The notes under the pieces: generated by a model
What the model was told of the DNA's origin: nothing
Seen by the model: only the letters and a program-made list of their open reading frames with translations
Databases searched by the model: none
In this document: piece after piece, positions 31,642-40,843 of the stretch
How the letters are laid out: every line of letters starts with the position of its first letter
Position numbering within the stretch: position 1 is the stretch's first letter
Source: Septoria linicola
Lineage: Eukaryota; Ascomycota; Dothideomycetes; Mycosphaerellales; Mycosphaerellaceae
Assembly: GCA_024114885.1 (NCBI GenBank)
Contig: CP099418.1
Span: 1,116,001 to 1,180,000 of the forward strand
Direction: 5' to 3'
Length of the DNA: 64,000 nt
Position numbers and translations under genes: made by a program

Positions 31642-33982
31642 ATGGAAGATGCCGCAGCAGAGGCGGCGACGTCGTCCGTCGGGTCCAACATCTTCACCTT
31701 CACGGCTCTGATAGTAATCGCATTGCTGGTACTCTTGGCCATACGACATTATCTTCCTCTCCGGAATACACCGCAATGGCTGCTGGTGCCTGTCTTCCTT
31801 GCGTTGTTTCTGCCATCTTCCATCATTCTACTCGTGCCCATCGATTGCGCCGAATCGAATGCCTCCAAAGCCATTTGGCTGCCTGAGAGAGCTACGTTGG
31901 TGGCATGGCGCATAGCATACTGGCTTACGTTCGTCTTGACGTGGTTCATACTGCCCCTCTTGGGCGAGTATTGCGATTCGGGCTATCGAGACACGAGACA
32001 GCGAATGATTGATTCGGCCAGGTCCAACCTGCGATACCAGATGATAGTTCTGTCTACGGGGATTCTGGGGCTGGTCTATTTCATCTTCGAAAATGGATTT
32101 CACGTTGCGAGTATCAAAGGCTTGCTCATGGCACTGGCGTACACATGGGGCTTGATACTGGCGATCGGGCTCATGGGACACGGCTTGGTTGCCATTCCCA
32201 GACGTCTGTTCAGAAATGCAAACGTGAGCTCTCGTCTGAGATGGCTGCATGCACAAGCGCCCAAAATCAAGGACAAGCTGGATGATGCTACGGAAAAGCT
32301 GGAACAACTAGAGCATACTGTTCTGCAGCTGAGACGGTTGAAGAGTGGGGCAAGCAGCGAGCAACGAGAATGGATTGATGAGTTGGCAACTGTACCAGAT
32401 GGCCGACCGGGTACAACTGCAGCGATACAGGCGACTAGTACCGGCATACCGGCTGTGGTGACCGATCGATACCTTGCCGACCTTACACGTAAGGTCAAGC
32501 GCGCACGACACAGGAAGGCTCGCTTTGTAGATGAGTGGGACCAACTTGTGCAAAGGGCGTCCGAGACGCAGACTATTCTGGACTCCGCTGCATCGAGGCA
32601 GCTGGTATTTGCGCGAAGTGGTGCGCTGAGCAGTTTCAATGTACTGACGCCAGCTATGCGCTACTACCTGCACGCCAACGTGATCCCTGCTGTGCGTATA
32701 GCTCTATCTGGTGTGCTAGCTATTGCATCGGTCTTGATAGTCTGGAGCGAAATAATCAAGGCCTTTGCACCGCAACTATCGGTAAGTCAATTCATCTTTT
32801 TTCCAATGCGCCCTTCGAGCGACAGAACTTGCTGTCAGCCTTTCGCCCGAAGTCCTTCGAATGCAAGCCAAATGACCGAACATCAATGATGCATGAGCTG
32901 ACTGACGTTTGTTTCACTGCAGATCATTGGTCTCACCGTCGTCCATCGCCCCAATTCAACAACGGGCAGCAAAGTTAACATTGGCGGCCAAGCAGTTGCC
33001 GCACTGTGGCTACTATACATGGATGCAGCCGCACTGTACGCAATCCAGGACGTCCGCGTATGGGGAAATCGTGCACTGGTCAAGCGTCAGACCTATGCAG
33101 AGAGTGCATGTTGGTACTCTATGCAGATTGCCAAACGTAAGCTCTACGTAAGGGGGGTTTCAGTGTGGAGGGTTCGCTGACGTGTGCTACTCTTATAGTG
33201 ACGGTGCCCTTGAGCTACAACTTTGTCACGATGCTACCACCGAAGGTCTTCGAAAATACCATGTTCTTGTAAGTTTGCTCAACGTTTTCGCGTGGAAAGG
33301 TAATGCTGACTCTCGTTGTTACAGCCAGTTTCTGGGCAAGCTGCTAGACATTACGCCGCTGGGCCAGAACTTCAGCCGATTCTTCCCATGCTTCTTACTC
33401 CTTCCAGTCCTCGCGACACTTTTCAATTTCTATGGCAAGACCAAGAATATTCTCGGCTTTGGAGTGCTCGAGGACGAAAGCGAAGACAATCCATCCGGAT
33501 TGGGTACAGGAGGCTGGCGCGAGGGCAAAGCTTTAATCGACCGTGAGCTACAGTCTCGAGGCGCGGACAGCATGCTCGGACTATCGAGCAGAGGCACGTC
33601 GCTGGACCTTGAACGTGGAGCAAACAATAACACTTCGGTCAATGCTTCCTCGTCTGCATCAGCTGGTCGAAGTCTTGGTGCAGTCAGAGAAGATGGAAAT
33701 CGACAGCCTGCATTCCGTGATTCTGGCGTCCAGGAAGCCAACAGACAATTCAACTCCATCACTAACCAAGAAGAAGAAGAAGATGATAGCGCACGACACT
33801 TTTACCAGGACCTAGGCGAGAGGCTCCAGAATACCTTTTCGACGACAGAGACACCGGACTTTGTGCGAAAGATTGGCAGTGCTTTCAAGACGCCGAGATG
33901 GATGCAGGATGATGAGTCGGGGGGTTCGGCATTGTCTAAATGGTTTGGCGGCAGACCAGAAGATGGCCGGCTGAGATTGTGA
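31642..33982 (+). CDS. LMBR1-domain multi-pass membrane protein (LMBD2-like)
   Basis: Exons 31642-32781, 32923-33136, 33199-33268 and 33325-33982 give 693 aa. Five hydrophobic segments crowd the first 200 residues (FTFTALIVIALLVLLAI, WLLVPVFLALFLPSSIIL, IAYWLTFVLTWFILPLLGEY and others), then a coiled-coil region (KLDDATEKLEQLEHTVLQL), then more membrane segments and a hydrophilic tail. GYRDTRQRMIDSARSNLRYQ, and TVPLSYNFVTMLP near the third and fourth exons, match fungal LMBR1 domain-containing 2 proteins. The molecular role is poorly known; animal relatives act at the plasma membrane or lysosome. Intron 1 is the longest (141 nt). Confidence 0.85.
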
Positions 33983-34228
33983 GATTTGGACTATTTACCT
34001 TGGATGGACTCCACGAATTCATCGAAAGCTAGAACTTCGAAAGAACTACAGTTGCTGGGTTAGCGAGCGTTGGCGTTTTGATATAGAATAAGACTGGAAG
34101 ATAGGTCTTGTGGGATCCAGGTCGATCATAGAGGTACAAGGTATACAAATAATCATGCTCACTGGAGCAGACAGACAGGCATGCTCGCTCTGAACGCAGC
34201 AACAATCGAAGCAAGAGATATACACATC

Positions 34229-35368
34229 TCAGCTAATCTTCTTGATCCGCTGTCTTCCTACATCGATCTTCCCTTGCACTCTCTCCACATCTTGTTCAAT
34301 TACACCCAGCATCTCATTCTGGATCGTCAGTTCCTCGTTGATCAGAATTCCCATGTCTTTCAGCTTCGCTACTGTCTTGCCTAAACTCATCACGTCCTCC
34401 TCTTGCTCTTGCATGACTTGCTTCTGCAATTGCAGCACACCAGAGTTATCCAGCTCTCTCGTTCGTTCTGTTTCTTTGAGTGGGCCGCCCAACACACGTC
34501 CGCTCGTCTTCGCCGCTGAAGTGCCTTTCCACAACTCTGACTTTTGTTCAGAAGTGGCCGCCGCAGAAGCATTCATCATACCGCCGCTGCTACTTCCTCC
34601 CGCAGCGCCTTTTGCAGCAGCCTTGGTCGCCATGCTCTTTAATACGCCTTCTAACCCTTCGACTTCTTTCCTCGCTGCGCCGAGCAAGTCTCGTCTTCGG
34701 CGCAATTCGCCATCGCCTAGTCGTTTCGCACCTCCCCAACCTGCTTCGTCGCCTTTATTTGTGGAGCTGGTAGCTTTCAGGCCATCTTCGAGTTGCGCGA
34801 TGGAGGTCGCAGCACGGACGAGGCTGGCTTTGGCTTCGGCGGAGAGTGTATGTTGAGATTGTGCTGTCGAGGCGCTTTCACGCTGTTTGAGTTGTGAGCG
34901 TGCGGTCTGGATTTGTGTCTTCAGGTCGCGGTGCACGTCGAGCCAGTGATTGGGATCTGTGATGGGTCCATTACTGCTACTGCCACGCCGCGTACTTGTC
35001 GTGTTGGTTGTGATGGCGCTGGGGAGGTTGAGAAAGCTGCGCCAGGCACTGCTGCTTCGCCATCGTGCGTCGTCGGAAGCGATGATGGCTTGGAGGTATT
35101 TCTCAAGGCCTTTGCGGCGGTCTTCAGTCAGACTGGCGTTGTTGACAGTGCGGCGTAGCCACGATTTTGCAGGCAGAGCGGCCGGAGGAGGTTGACCTGC
35201 TTCGGATAGGAGAGCCTCGTGGAGGGCAGCGAAGTCGTTGTAGCGTTTCTTGATGTCGTGCCGGCGGAGAGGCAGTTGCAGCGAGACGTGATATTGTGTG
35301 TACGCCGCGCCGTCAGTCGGTGTTGCCGTCGAGGCCGAGGGGATCGTGATCTTCAGCGCAGGCGCCAT
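34229..35368 (-). CDS. VAM7: Vam7-like vacuolar Qc-SNARE with PX domain
   Basis: Single exon, 379 aa (yeast Vam7 316). The PX domain spans about 1-115 with the PI3P-contacting KKRYNDF and the RRKGLEKYL helix. A variable linker rich in Ala, Ser and Gly follows. The C-terminal SNARE coil (about 310-379) shows heptads through QLQKQVMQEQEEDVMSLGKT and the zero-layer region ending in KKIS. There is no membrane anchor; Vam7 is held on the vacuole by PI3P and HOPS, where it joins Vam3, Vti1 and Nyv1 for homotypic fusion (known). ATG 35368 chosen because it starts the PX domain; open codons upstream begin with GTG. It is divergent from IST3, only 185 bp apart. Confidence 0.9.
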   Translation of the reverse strand: MAPALKITIPSASTATPTDGAAYTQYHVSLQLPLRRHDIKKRYNDFAALHEALLSEAGQPPPAALPAKSWLRRTVNNASLTEDRRKGLEKYLQAIIASDDARWRSSSAWRSFLNLPSAITTNTTSTRRGSSSNGPITDPNHWLDVHRDLKTQIQTARSQLKQRESASTAQSQHTLSAEAKASLVRAATSIAQLEDGLKATSSTNKGDEAGWGGAKRLGDGELRRRRDLLGAARKEVEGLEGVLKSMATKAAAKGAAGGSSSGGMMNASAAATSEQKSELWKGTSAAKTSGRVLGGPLKETERTRELDNSGVLQLQKQVMQEQEEDVMSLGKTVAKLKDMGILINEELTIQNEMLGVIEQDVERVQGKIDVGRQRIKKIS

Positions 35369-35553
35369 GTTGTTGATCTGATCTGCTTGAACGGCAGAGC
35401 AAAGCAGTCGGCAGCTCATGTCAGGCACAAGCAGCCGCTAGGACGTCACTGCCACGTGCCAAAGCGTCCGAGCGTCGATCTCCGAGTGAATCTGTGTGAA
35501 TGTACTTTGTGGCTGCTCCACAGCTCGGACAGACAACGACACAAAGACGTGCG
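35369..35553. promoter_or_regulatory. Short divergent promoter, VAM7 / IST3
   Basis: 185 bp between start codons. Possibly shorter, since an in-frame ATG at 35500 could extend IST3. Confidence 0.5.
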
Positions 35554-36564
35554 ATGCAGTCGATACGGCAAATCGAGCGTCTAAATCAGACCGAGCTCGA
35601 CAAATGCATTCCTCCCAGCGCCTCGTGGCACACCGACTATCGCGACACAGCTTACCTCTACATTGGCGGCCTGCCATTTGAGCTCTCGGAGGGAGACATT
35701 CTGACCATCTTCAGCCAATATGGCAACCCCGTGCACATCAATCTCGTCCGAGACAAGGAAACTGGAAAATCTCGCGGATTCTGCTTTCTGAAATATGAAG
35801 ACCAAAGAAGCTGCGACTTGGCCGTGGACAATCTCAGCGGTGCAGGTGTCATGGGCAGAGTGATTAGTGTAGATCACACGAGATACAAGAAGAAAGATGG
35901 CGAGATTGAAGGTATCGGCGACGAAGAGCAGGAAGACCAGGCAGGTGACGATACGGATCGCGAAGGCGATACCCGGAGGAAAAGACGCCGGAAATCCGAC
36001 GAAAGTGAACGCGAAGAAGAGGAAGCAAGACCGTTGATCAAAGAAGAAATCGAGCTGCAAAAACTTCTCAGAGACCACGATGACGACGATCCTATGAAGG
36101 AGTATCTCGTAAAAGAAAAGAGAGAAGAAGTCGCAGAAGCGTTGAAAAAGGCCATGGTTCTCAATGGTAAAGACAAGCGAAAGGAAAAGTCAAAAGAAGA
36201 CTCGTCGCGAAGACACAGACATCATCACCACCATCGGTCGTCGCGACGAAAAGATGACGGGTCAGACGATGAGGACGAGCGCGATAGGAGAGACAAGCAC
36301 CGCTCTTCAAGGAGGGAAGAGCGTCGTAGCGAGAAAAGCCATAGACGCAGGCGAGATGATGATGAGGATAAGGATACTGGACAAGAACCGCGCTCGTCGC
36401 GTCGTCGTGAAGATCGAGGTCGAGACCATAGTCGAGAGCCCTACCGATCACGTAGAGATGACTCTCCGTCCGAAGCAGATGAGCCCAGGCGGCGTCAAAG
36501 GCGCAGTGGATCGAGAGATAGAGATAGGTCGACTGATCGCAGAAGACGACGCGATCGCTCGTGA
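35554..36564 (+). CDS. IST3: Ist3/Snu17-like RRM protein of the RES splicing complex (RBMX2)
   Basis: 336 aa from ATG 35554; the frame is open to another ATG at 35500, but homologues begin at the MQSIRQIERLN-like segment. One RRM at about 33-112 has RNP2 YLYIGGLPFELSEG and RNP1 SRGFCFLKYED. After DHTRYKKKDGE comes a long charged tail of Arg, Glu, Asp, His and Ser with RS-like blocks, larger than in yeast (148 aa) and like the extended RBMX2 forms of intron-rich organisms. With Bud13 and Pml1, the RES complex helps retain and splice pre-mRNA at the activated spliceosome. The tail likely mediates low-affinity RNA or protein contacts (inference). Confidence 0.9.
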   Translation: MQSIRQIERLNQTELDKCIPPSASWHTDYRDTAYLYIGGLPFELSEGDILTIFSQYGNPVHINLVRDKETGKSRGFCFLKYEDQRSCDLAVDNLSGAGVMGRVISVDHTRYKKKDGEIEGIGDEEQEDQAGDDTDREGDTRRKRRRKSDESEREEEEARPLIKEEIELQKLLRDHDDDDPMKEYLVKEKREEVAEALKKAMVLNGKDKRKEKSKEDSSRRHRHHHHHRSSRRKDDGSDDEDERDRRDKHRSSRREERRSEKSHRRRRDDDEDKDTGQEPRSSRRREDRGRDHSREPYRSRRDDSPSEADEPRRRQRRSGSRDRDRSTDRRRRRDRS

Positions 36565-36770
36565 TATGGGAGGACTTTCTGCGTGACTGCCTGCAGGTAG
36601 ACAGTCGTTGGCAATTGCTACCAAACAGTTGAGCTGGCTGTATCGCCAATGCTCACCATCAAATCTAGGCTGGCTCATTGCCACCACAAAAGCACCGTTT
36701 CGACTCCGGAGCCTGCCCATGTCCACTGTTGTTCATATTTACATTGACCCCTGGAGACCTCAATTTCCAC

Positions 36771-39700
36771 TCAAAGGAAGCCGTCGCCGTCTTCCATGAG
36801 GTCTGGCTCATTATAGCCACCTCCGCCTCCTCCCTTGGCCTTTCCTCTACGTCGTGTGTTGACGCGTATCTGTTCTTCCTGCTTGCTCCCACTGCGGACA
36901 GGCTGGATCGTGAGCTTGCTCTCCATCTGACTGCCCACGTCTTCCTCTTCCTCATCAATCCCGTATGTGCTCTCACGGAACTCGTCTGGCATGTGATCGT
37001 TCACCTTCGTGCTCGGAGGGAGAAGCTCGCCAAATGTCCACGGCTGCTCGTCCGCTCCGTGCCCTTTGGTCTGGAATTGCACAAGCTCGGTCGACTCCTT
37101 GTATTGGCTATGATCCATCTCCTCGAATGCGAAAATGCCAATCTGAAAGCCAACGTGGAATGGACAGTATGGCGCATTGGTCTCGACATCGTTGGTGGAC
37201 AATAAAACTGGTGCCGGTATCGTGGAGCTGAAACGAGGACGGCTCATTTCAGGCGAAGAAGGTGTTCGCAAAGACCAAAAGCCATGCGGACCCTGTTCAG
37301 CACATGAATCGAGGATTCGCAGATTGTCTGACTTAGTGGAAATCGGTGGCAGCGGGAAGGCCTTGTGAGCATAGCGTTCATGTTTCAGCCCACTGACAAT
37401 CTCTTGTCCTTTCCGGCGTGTTACTCGCTGAACCGGATGGACGTGCACCGTGCCTCCACACACAACCGCCAGCGAGGTTGTGGTATTGCGTCTGATCCAC
37501 TTTATTGATTTGGCAGAGAAGGGCGTCTGCAGTGCCTTTGTGTGCCTGATTTTGTTATCATCAGCGTGCCAATAGTCGCTGCTGGCCACCTTGGCCGCCG
37601 TGAGACCTTGGCTTAGCCCTCGTGCCACCGCTCGAGAGCCTGCATTACCAGCCGCTGCAGTAGCTTCGCGGAATCCAGCGAACGTGGTTGGAAGCGCAAA
37701 CGCCGATGTTGGAGCCGTCGCTCGCATAGAAGTGACCTGTGTACTGACGGTCTGCGACCAAGACTTGATGCTGCCCAAGAAGCCTGAGCTTGGTGGCGAT
37801 AGACCTGTGGAAAGGCTGACTGTCGCGTCGGCTTTCTCCACAGCACTCACTGGTACTGCGGGCTTTCGTGGCCGTTTGCGTGACATTGGCTGTGCAGGAA
37901 CTTCGTGGAGGTGTATAGTGCCATGCGATGTTAGCAAAGCCACAGAATCATCGTCTCGCGACCATGCACAGCTTAGCACAGTTGACGGGCTGTTTCGAGC
38001 TATACGCAAGAGCTGTTTGACGCTTGGGCAAGTGCTGTGCTCGATATTTTCCATCTCCTGGCGTCGTGATATGCCATGTGCGACTTGTGTCAGATCCCAG
38101 ACCACCGATACCTCGCCTTTGCGGCTGGAAGTCAATAGTCTCGTACCACCTGTAGAGAGAGACACAAAGTTGCATCCTTCTAGCAGTGCAATCGTCGCGA
38201 ACGGAAGAGGTGCATATTTCGGCTTCTGGATCTCCCAGGTCAAGAGGCTGTCCATGTCGATCAGAGACAGCAAAGCCGGCTCCTTTGTAGCTCGAAGGTC
38301 GTCCAGCGGTGCTTTCGTAGGAGGAAACGCCTCTTGCAGTAGATCGTGGTCGGGTGTGGAACGTATGCCTGGCGGTGAAGGCTGCGTGAGCTCTTTCCAC
38401 CCTTGCCAACCCATCTCAAACCCCTTCTGCGAGACTTTCACAAGACCCTGTGCTGCTTGACGCCCGAGGCGGCTCCATGTACCCTCTGTGTCAGTGTTCA
38501 CTACTTCGCAAGTGATTGGTGGCTGTGGCGGAGGAGCATGTGTAGAGATCCCAGGCGGAAACGGGTTGACTTCTGCGGTCAGAGGGGACCCTCCTATCGA
38601 GATACTTGAAGACGGAGACGGGGGCACGATTGCTAGCCAGCGTGGGCTAGCGCTGAAAATCGCTTTGTGTGGCTCATCTGCAAGCTCTGGCGCCGGTAAC
38701 GTGCCCTCGTGCCCGGCAACTGGACGCACAGAGAGAGGCCTCTGTATCGAAGTCCAGAATTTGCCTATGCATCTGAATTGTGGCTCTGAGAGAACACCGT
38801 TCGGAGCATCAGTGAACACGAAGACCTCTCCACTCTTGCCAGAACTTAGGATGATGAATCGGCCATGGGCGTCTAATTCAAAGTCACCCACCGGCCTGGG
38901 AAGTGAAGGCACCTGACCGATACTAGGCTGACCGACAGTCACTGGTCTACTGGCGTACAGGGTCGCAAGATACTGCTGTGTCTGCAAAGAGTATATGTCA
39001 ACAGTCGTCTGGAAGCGAGTCGTTGTGTCGTTGCCCAGAGGCCCAAAATCATCGCCTTCCGGTCCTGAGTCATGGCGATTGTCAAGCATCGGTCCATGTA
39101 TGAGCACTGCTACTAATGGACGAAGGTCCTGAATAGCGTCGTGCCGTTCGACATGAGGCAAGATCTTGGCTCCAATCACTGCACCTCTCAGTCCCTCTAG
39201 GCGGCCTACGACCTCCAATTTATTGGGCAAGATTCTGAAAACCTCAAGTCCGCCGTCAGAGCCCACGAGCAGAGCGTCCCTTGATTTCTTTGCGGACGTT
39301 TCGTTGCCGGCGTCAGCGAACGAGTCCAGTCGACAGCAATACCCCTCCGATCCTGCGACCTTACCTCCTTCTGGCCTCTGACCGAGACCTAACGCCAGGT
39401 CTGGCAGGCCAAAGAAATGTGCCTGTGGCATGTGTGGAGGAGGTGGCTCTACAAGACGAGGGCGTGGGGAGGCATGCTTGACGAATGACTCCCGCCGAGG
39501 TGGAATCACAGCACCGGTCACGGCAGGTTTCGGGCTCAGCTGACTACTTGCGCGGTGTCGCCCCCCAGAAGATTGCGTTGGCTGAGAGACTGACACTGGT
39601 CTGGTTACCACAGGCCTAGGTGATGGTGCTGTTGGAGGCTCGTCTAGAGAAGGCTTCGCGACTGGTACTGCATCAGGCACCGCATCCGCGTCTATGAAGG

Positions 39701-40046
39701 CAGTGATATTCTCGCTTCGGTCATCATGCGTTGCGGACTCAGTTTCAAGGTTCCCTATCAACGTTTGGTAGGGTATTGGCTGCGACGTGATCCCATGGTC
39801 TGTCGGCGGAGACGGTGTTATCGATTTGGGATACGCAGAGGACTCCTCGCCGTCTTCGACCAATTGCTGGGCCTTTGCATGTTTCTTTCCCTTTTTCTTT
39901 TTCTTGCTGGTCTTGGGCGGAGACGCGCTCAAACCCCACGCGTCCTCGAGTTCCTGTGCGGCGGCTGGCTTGGGTGCAACGTCTGTAGCTGGTGGTGGCT
40001 CGTCGATATTGTCAAGGTCGGGCACGAGGTCTTCGGCGGAGGGCAT
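36771..40046 (-). CDS. BCAS3-like WD40 beta-propeller protein
   Basis: Single exon, 1091 aa from ATG 40046; ten open codons upstream lack ATG. The first 200 residues are disordered with a Lys run (TSKKKKKGKKH). The propeller begins near DALLVGSDGGLEVFRILPN and continues through FELDAHGRFIILSSGKSGEVFVF and STGGTRLLTSSRKGEVSVVWDL, repeats seen in BCAS3/Atg18-type proteins. A late segment (CPFHVGFQIGIFAFEEMDH) and an acidic then Gly-rich tail (KGGGGGGYNEPDLMEDGDG) close the protein. In animals BCAS3 works with PHAF1 at autophagosome formation sites, binding phosphoinositides; the fungal role is unknown. The family assignment is moderate; a generic WD40 protein is the alternative. Confidence 0.68.
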   Translation of the reverse strand: MPSAEDLVPDLDNIDEPPPATDVAPKPAAAQELEDAWGLSASPPKTSKKKKKGKKHAKAQQLVEDGEESSAYPKSITPSPPTDHGITSQPIPYQTLIGNLETESATHDDRSENITAFIDADAVPDAVPVAKPSLDEPPTAPSPRPVVTRPVSVSQPTQSSGGRHRASSQLSPKPAVTGAVIPPRRESFVKHASPRPRLVEPPPPHMPQAHFFGLPDLALGLGQRPEGGKVAGSEGYCCRLDSFADAGNETSAKKSRDALLVGSDGGLEVFRILPNKLEVVGRLEGLRGAVIGAKILPHVERHDAIQDLRPLVAVLIHGPMLDNRHDSGPEGDDFGPLGNDTTTRFQTTVDIYSLQTQQYLATLYASRPVTVGQPSIGQVPSLPRPVGDFELDAHGRFIILSSGKSGEVFVFTDAPNGVLSEPQFRCIGKFWTSIQRPLSVRPVAGHEGTLPAPELADEPHKAIFSASPRWLAIVPPSPSSSISIGGSPLTAEVNPFPPGISTHAPPPQPPITCEVVNTDTEGTWSRLGRQAAQGLVKVSQKGFEMGWQGWKELTQPSPPGIRSTPDHDLLQEAFPPTKAPLDDLRATKEPALLSLIDMDSLLTWEIQKPKYAPLPFATIALLEGCNFVSLSTGGTRLLTSSRKGEVSVVWDLTQVAHGISRRQEMENIEHSTCPSVKQLLRIARNSPSTVLSCAWSRDDDSVALLTSHGTIHLHEVPAQPMSRKRPRKPAVPVSAVEKADATVSLSTGLSPPSSGFLGSIKSWSQTVSTQVTSMRATAPTSAFALPTTFAGFREATAAAGNAGSRAVARGLSQGLTAAKVASSDYWHADDNKIRHTKALQTPFSAKSIKWIRRNTTTSLAVVCGGTVHVHPVQRVTRRKGQEIVSGLKHERYAHKAFPLPPISTKSDNLRILDSCAEQGPHGFWSLRTPSSPEMSRPRFSSTIPAPVLLSTNDVETNAPYCPFHVGFQIGIFAFEEMDHSQYKESTELVQFQTKGHGADEQPWTFGELLPPSTKVNDHMPDEFRESTYGIDEEEEDVGSQMESKLTIQPVRSGSKQEEQIRVNTRRRGKAKGGGGGGYNEPDLMEDGDGFL

Positions 40047-40843
40047 CCAGCCTGACGACGCGTCGCCTTGCCTCACCAGGGCAAGCGAGTTGTGGCAGAG
40101 TCGCTATAGATACCCTCGCTGGTCGGGCGTCGCGGGCAGTGTCGGCGGGTGACCGGTCGGTGACTTGCTGCTCTTGCGATGAAGAGTGTTCGGCGATCCG
40201 TGGATGTACCACGTTGCTTGGGATGTCGAGGAAGCTGCGTATGATGTCTCAGGTAGTCGTGGCCAGGAGTTGGCTTGCTCTGCTGTTGCTCGTGGAGGTT
40301 GGCGGGGTCACGATTGCAGCGACTCCACGTCAATCACTTCTTTGTTGCGCGACCACCGCTTCGTTTTCGGCCTTTGTGTTTTATGGTGCGGAACTACACG
40401 TAGGATGCTTGATATAGTTCGTCGCGGTATAGTTCGTCGCGGTAGTAAAGAAGAAGAAGAAGAGAAGAGTGTATTCAGCAAACGTTGTTATCATTTGCTG
40501 TCATGGGCAGCAGCCAGGTCCGATCACCACTCGCACCCCACTAAGCTAACCTGCGTGATCATGTGCATGTGATTGCCTATCATCAGCGTTGACCCCGACG
40601 TTTCACCTGACCGACTGTCTGGAACTGTTCCCTGCATGCGCCAAACTTGATCTAAACAGTCGACTCGATTGAGCTAGCTGAGAACTACAACTGTGCGGCT
40701 GGATGGCATGCTTGCACATGCCTCGAAAGCACTTCAGCCCCATTGCTCTGTCATGAAAAGCATCTCGCATTCCATCATGCCATGCCATGCTTACCTACAA
40801 ACGCAACGTTCATAATCACTTTTCGCACTTCTCGCAATTATTC
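40047..40843. other. Intergenic region between the BCAS3-like and eIF3a genes
   Basis: About 0.8 kb of tandem spacing (both genes minus strand). It holds a 15-bp perfect tandem duplication and a GAA-rich patch; short frames here lack recognisable content. Confidence 0.45.
40413..40442. repeat. Perfect 15-bp tandem duplication
   Basis: TATAGTTCGTCGCGG occurs twice head to tail, then a run of GAA triplets from about 40447. Confidence 0.9.
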
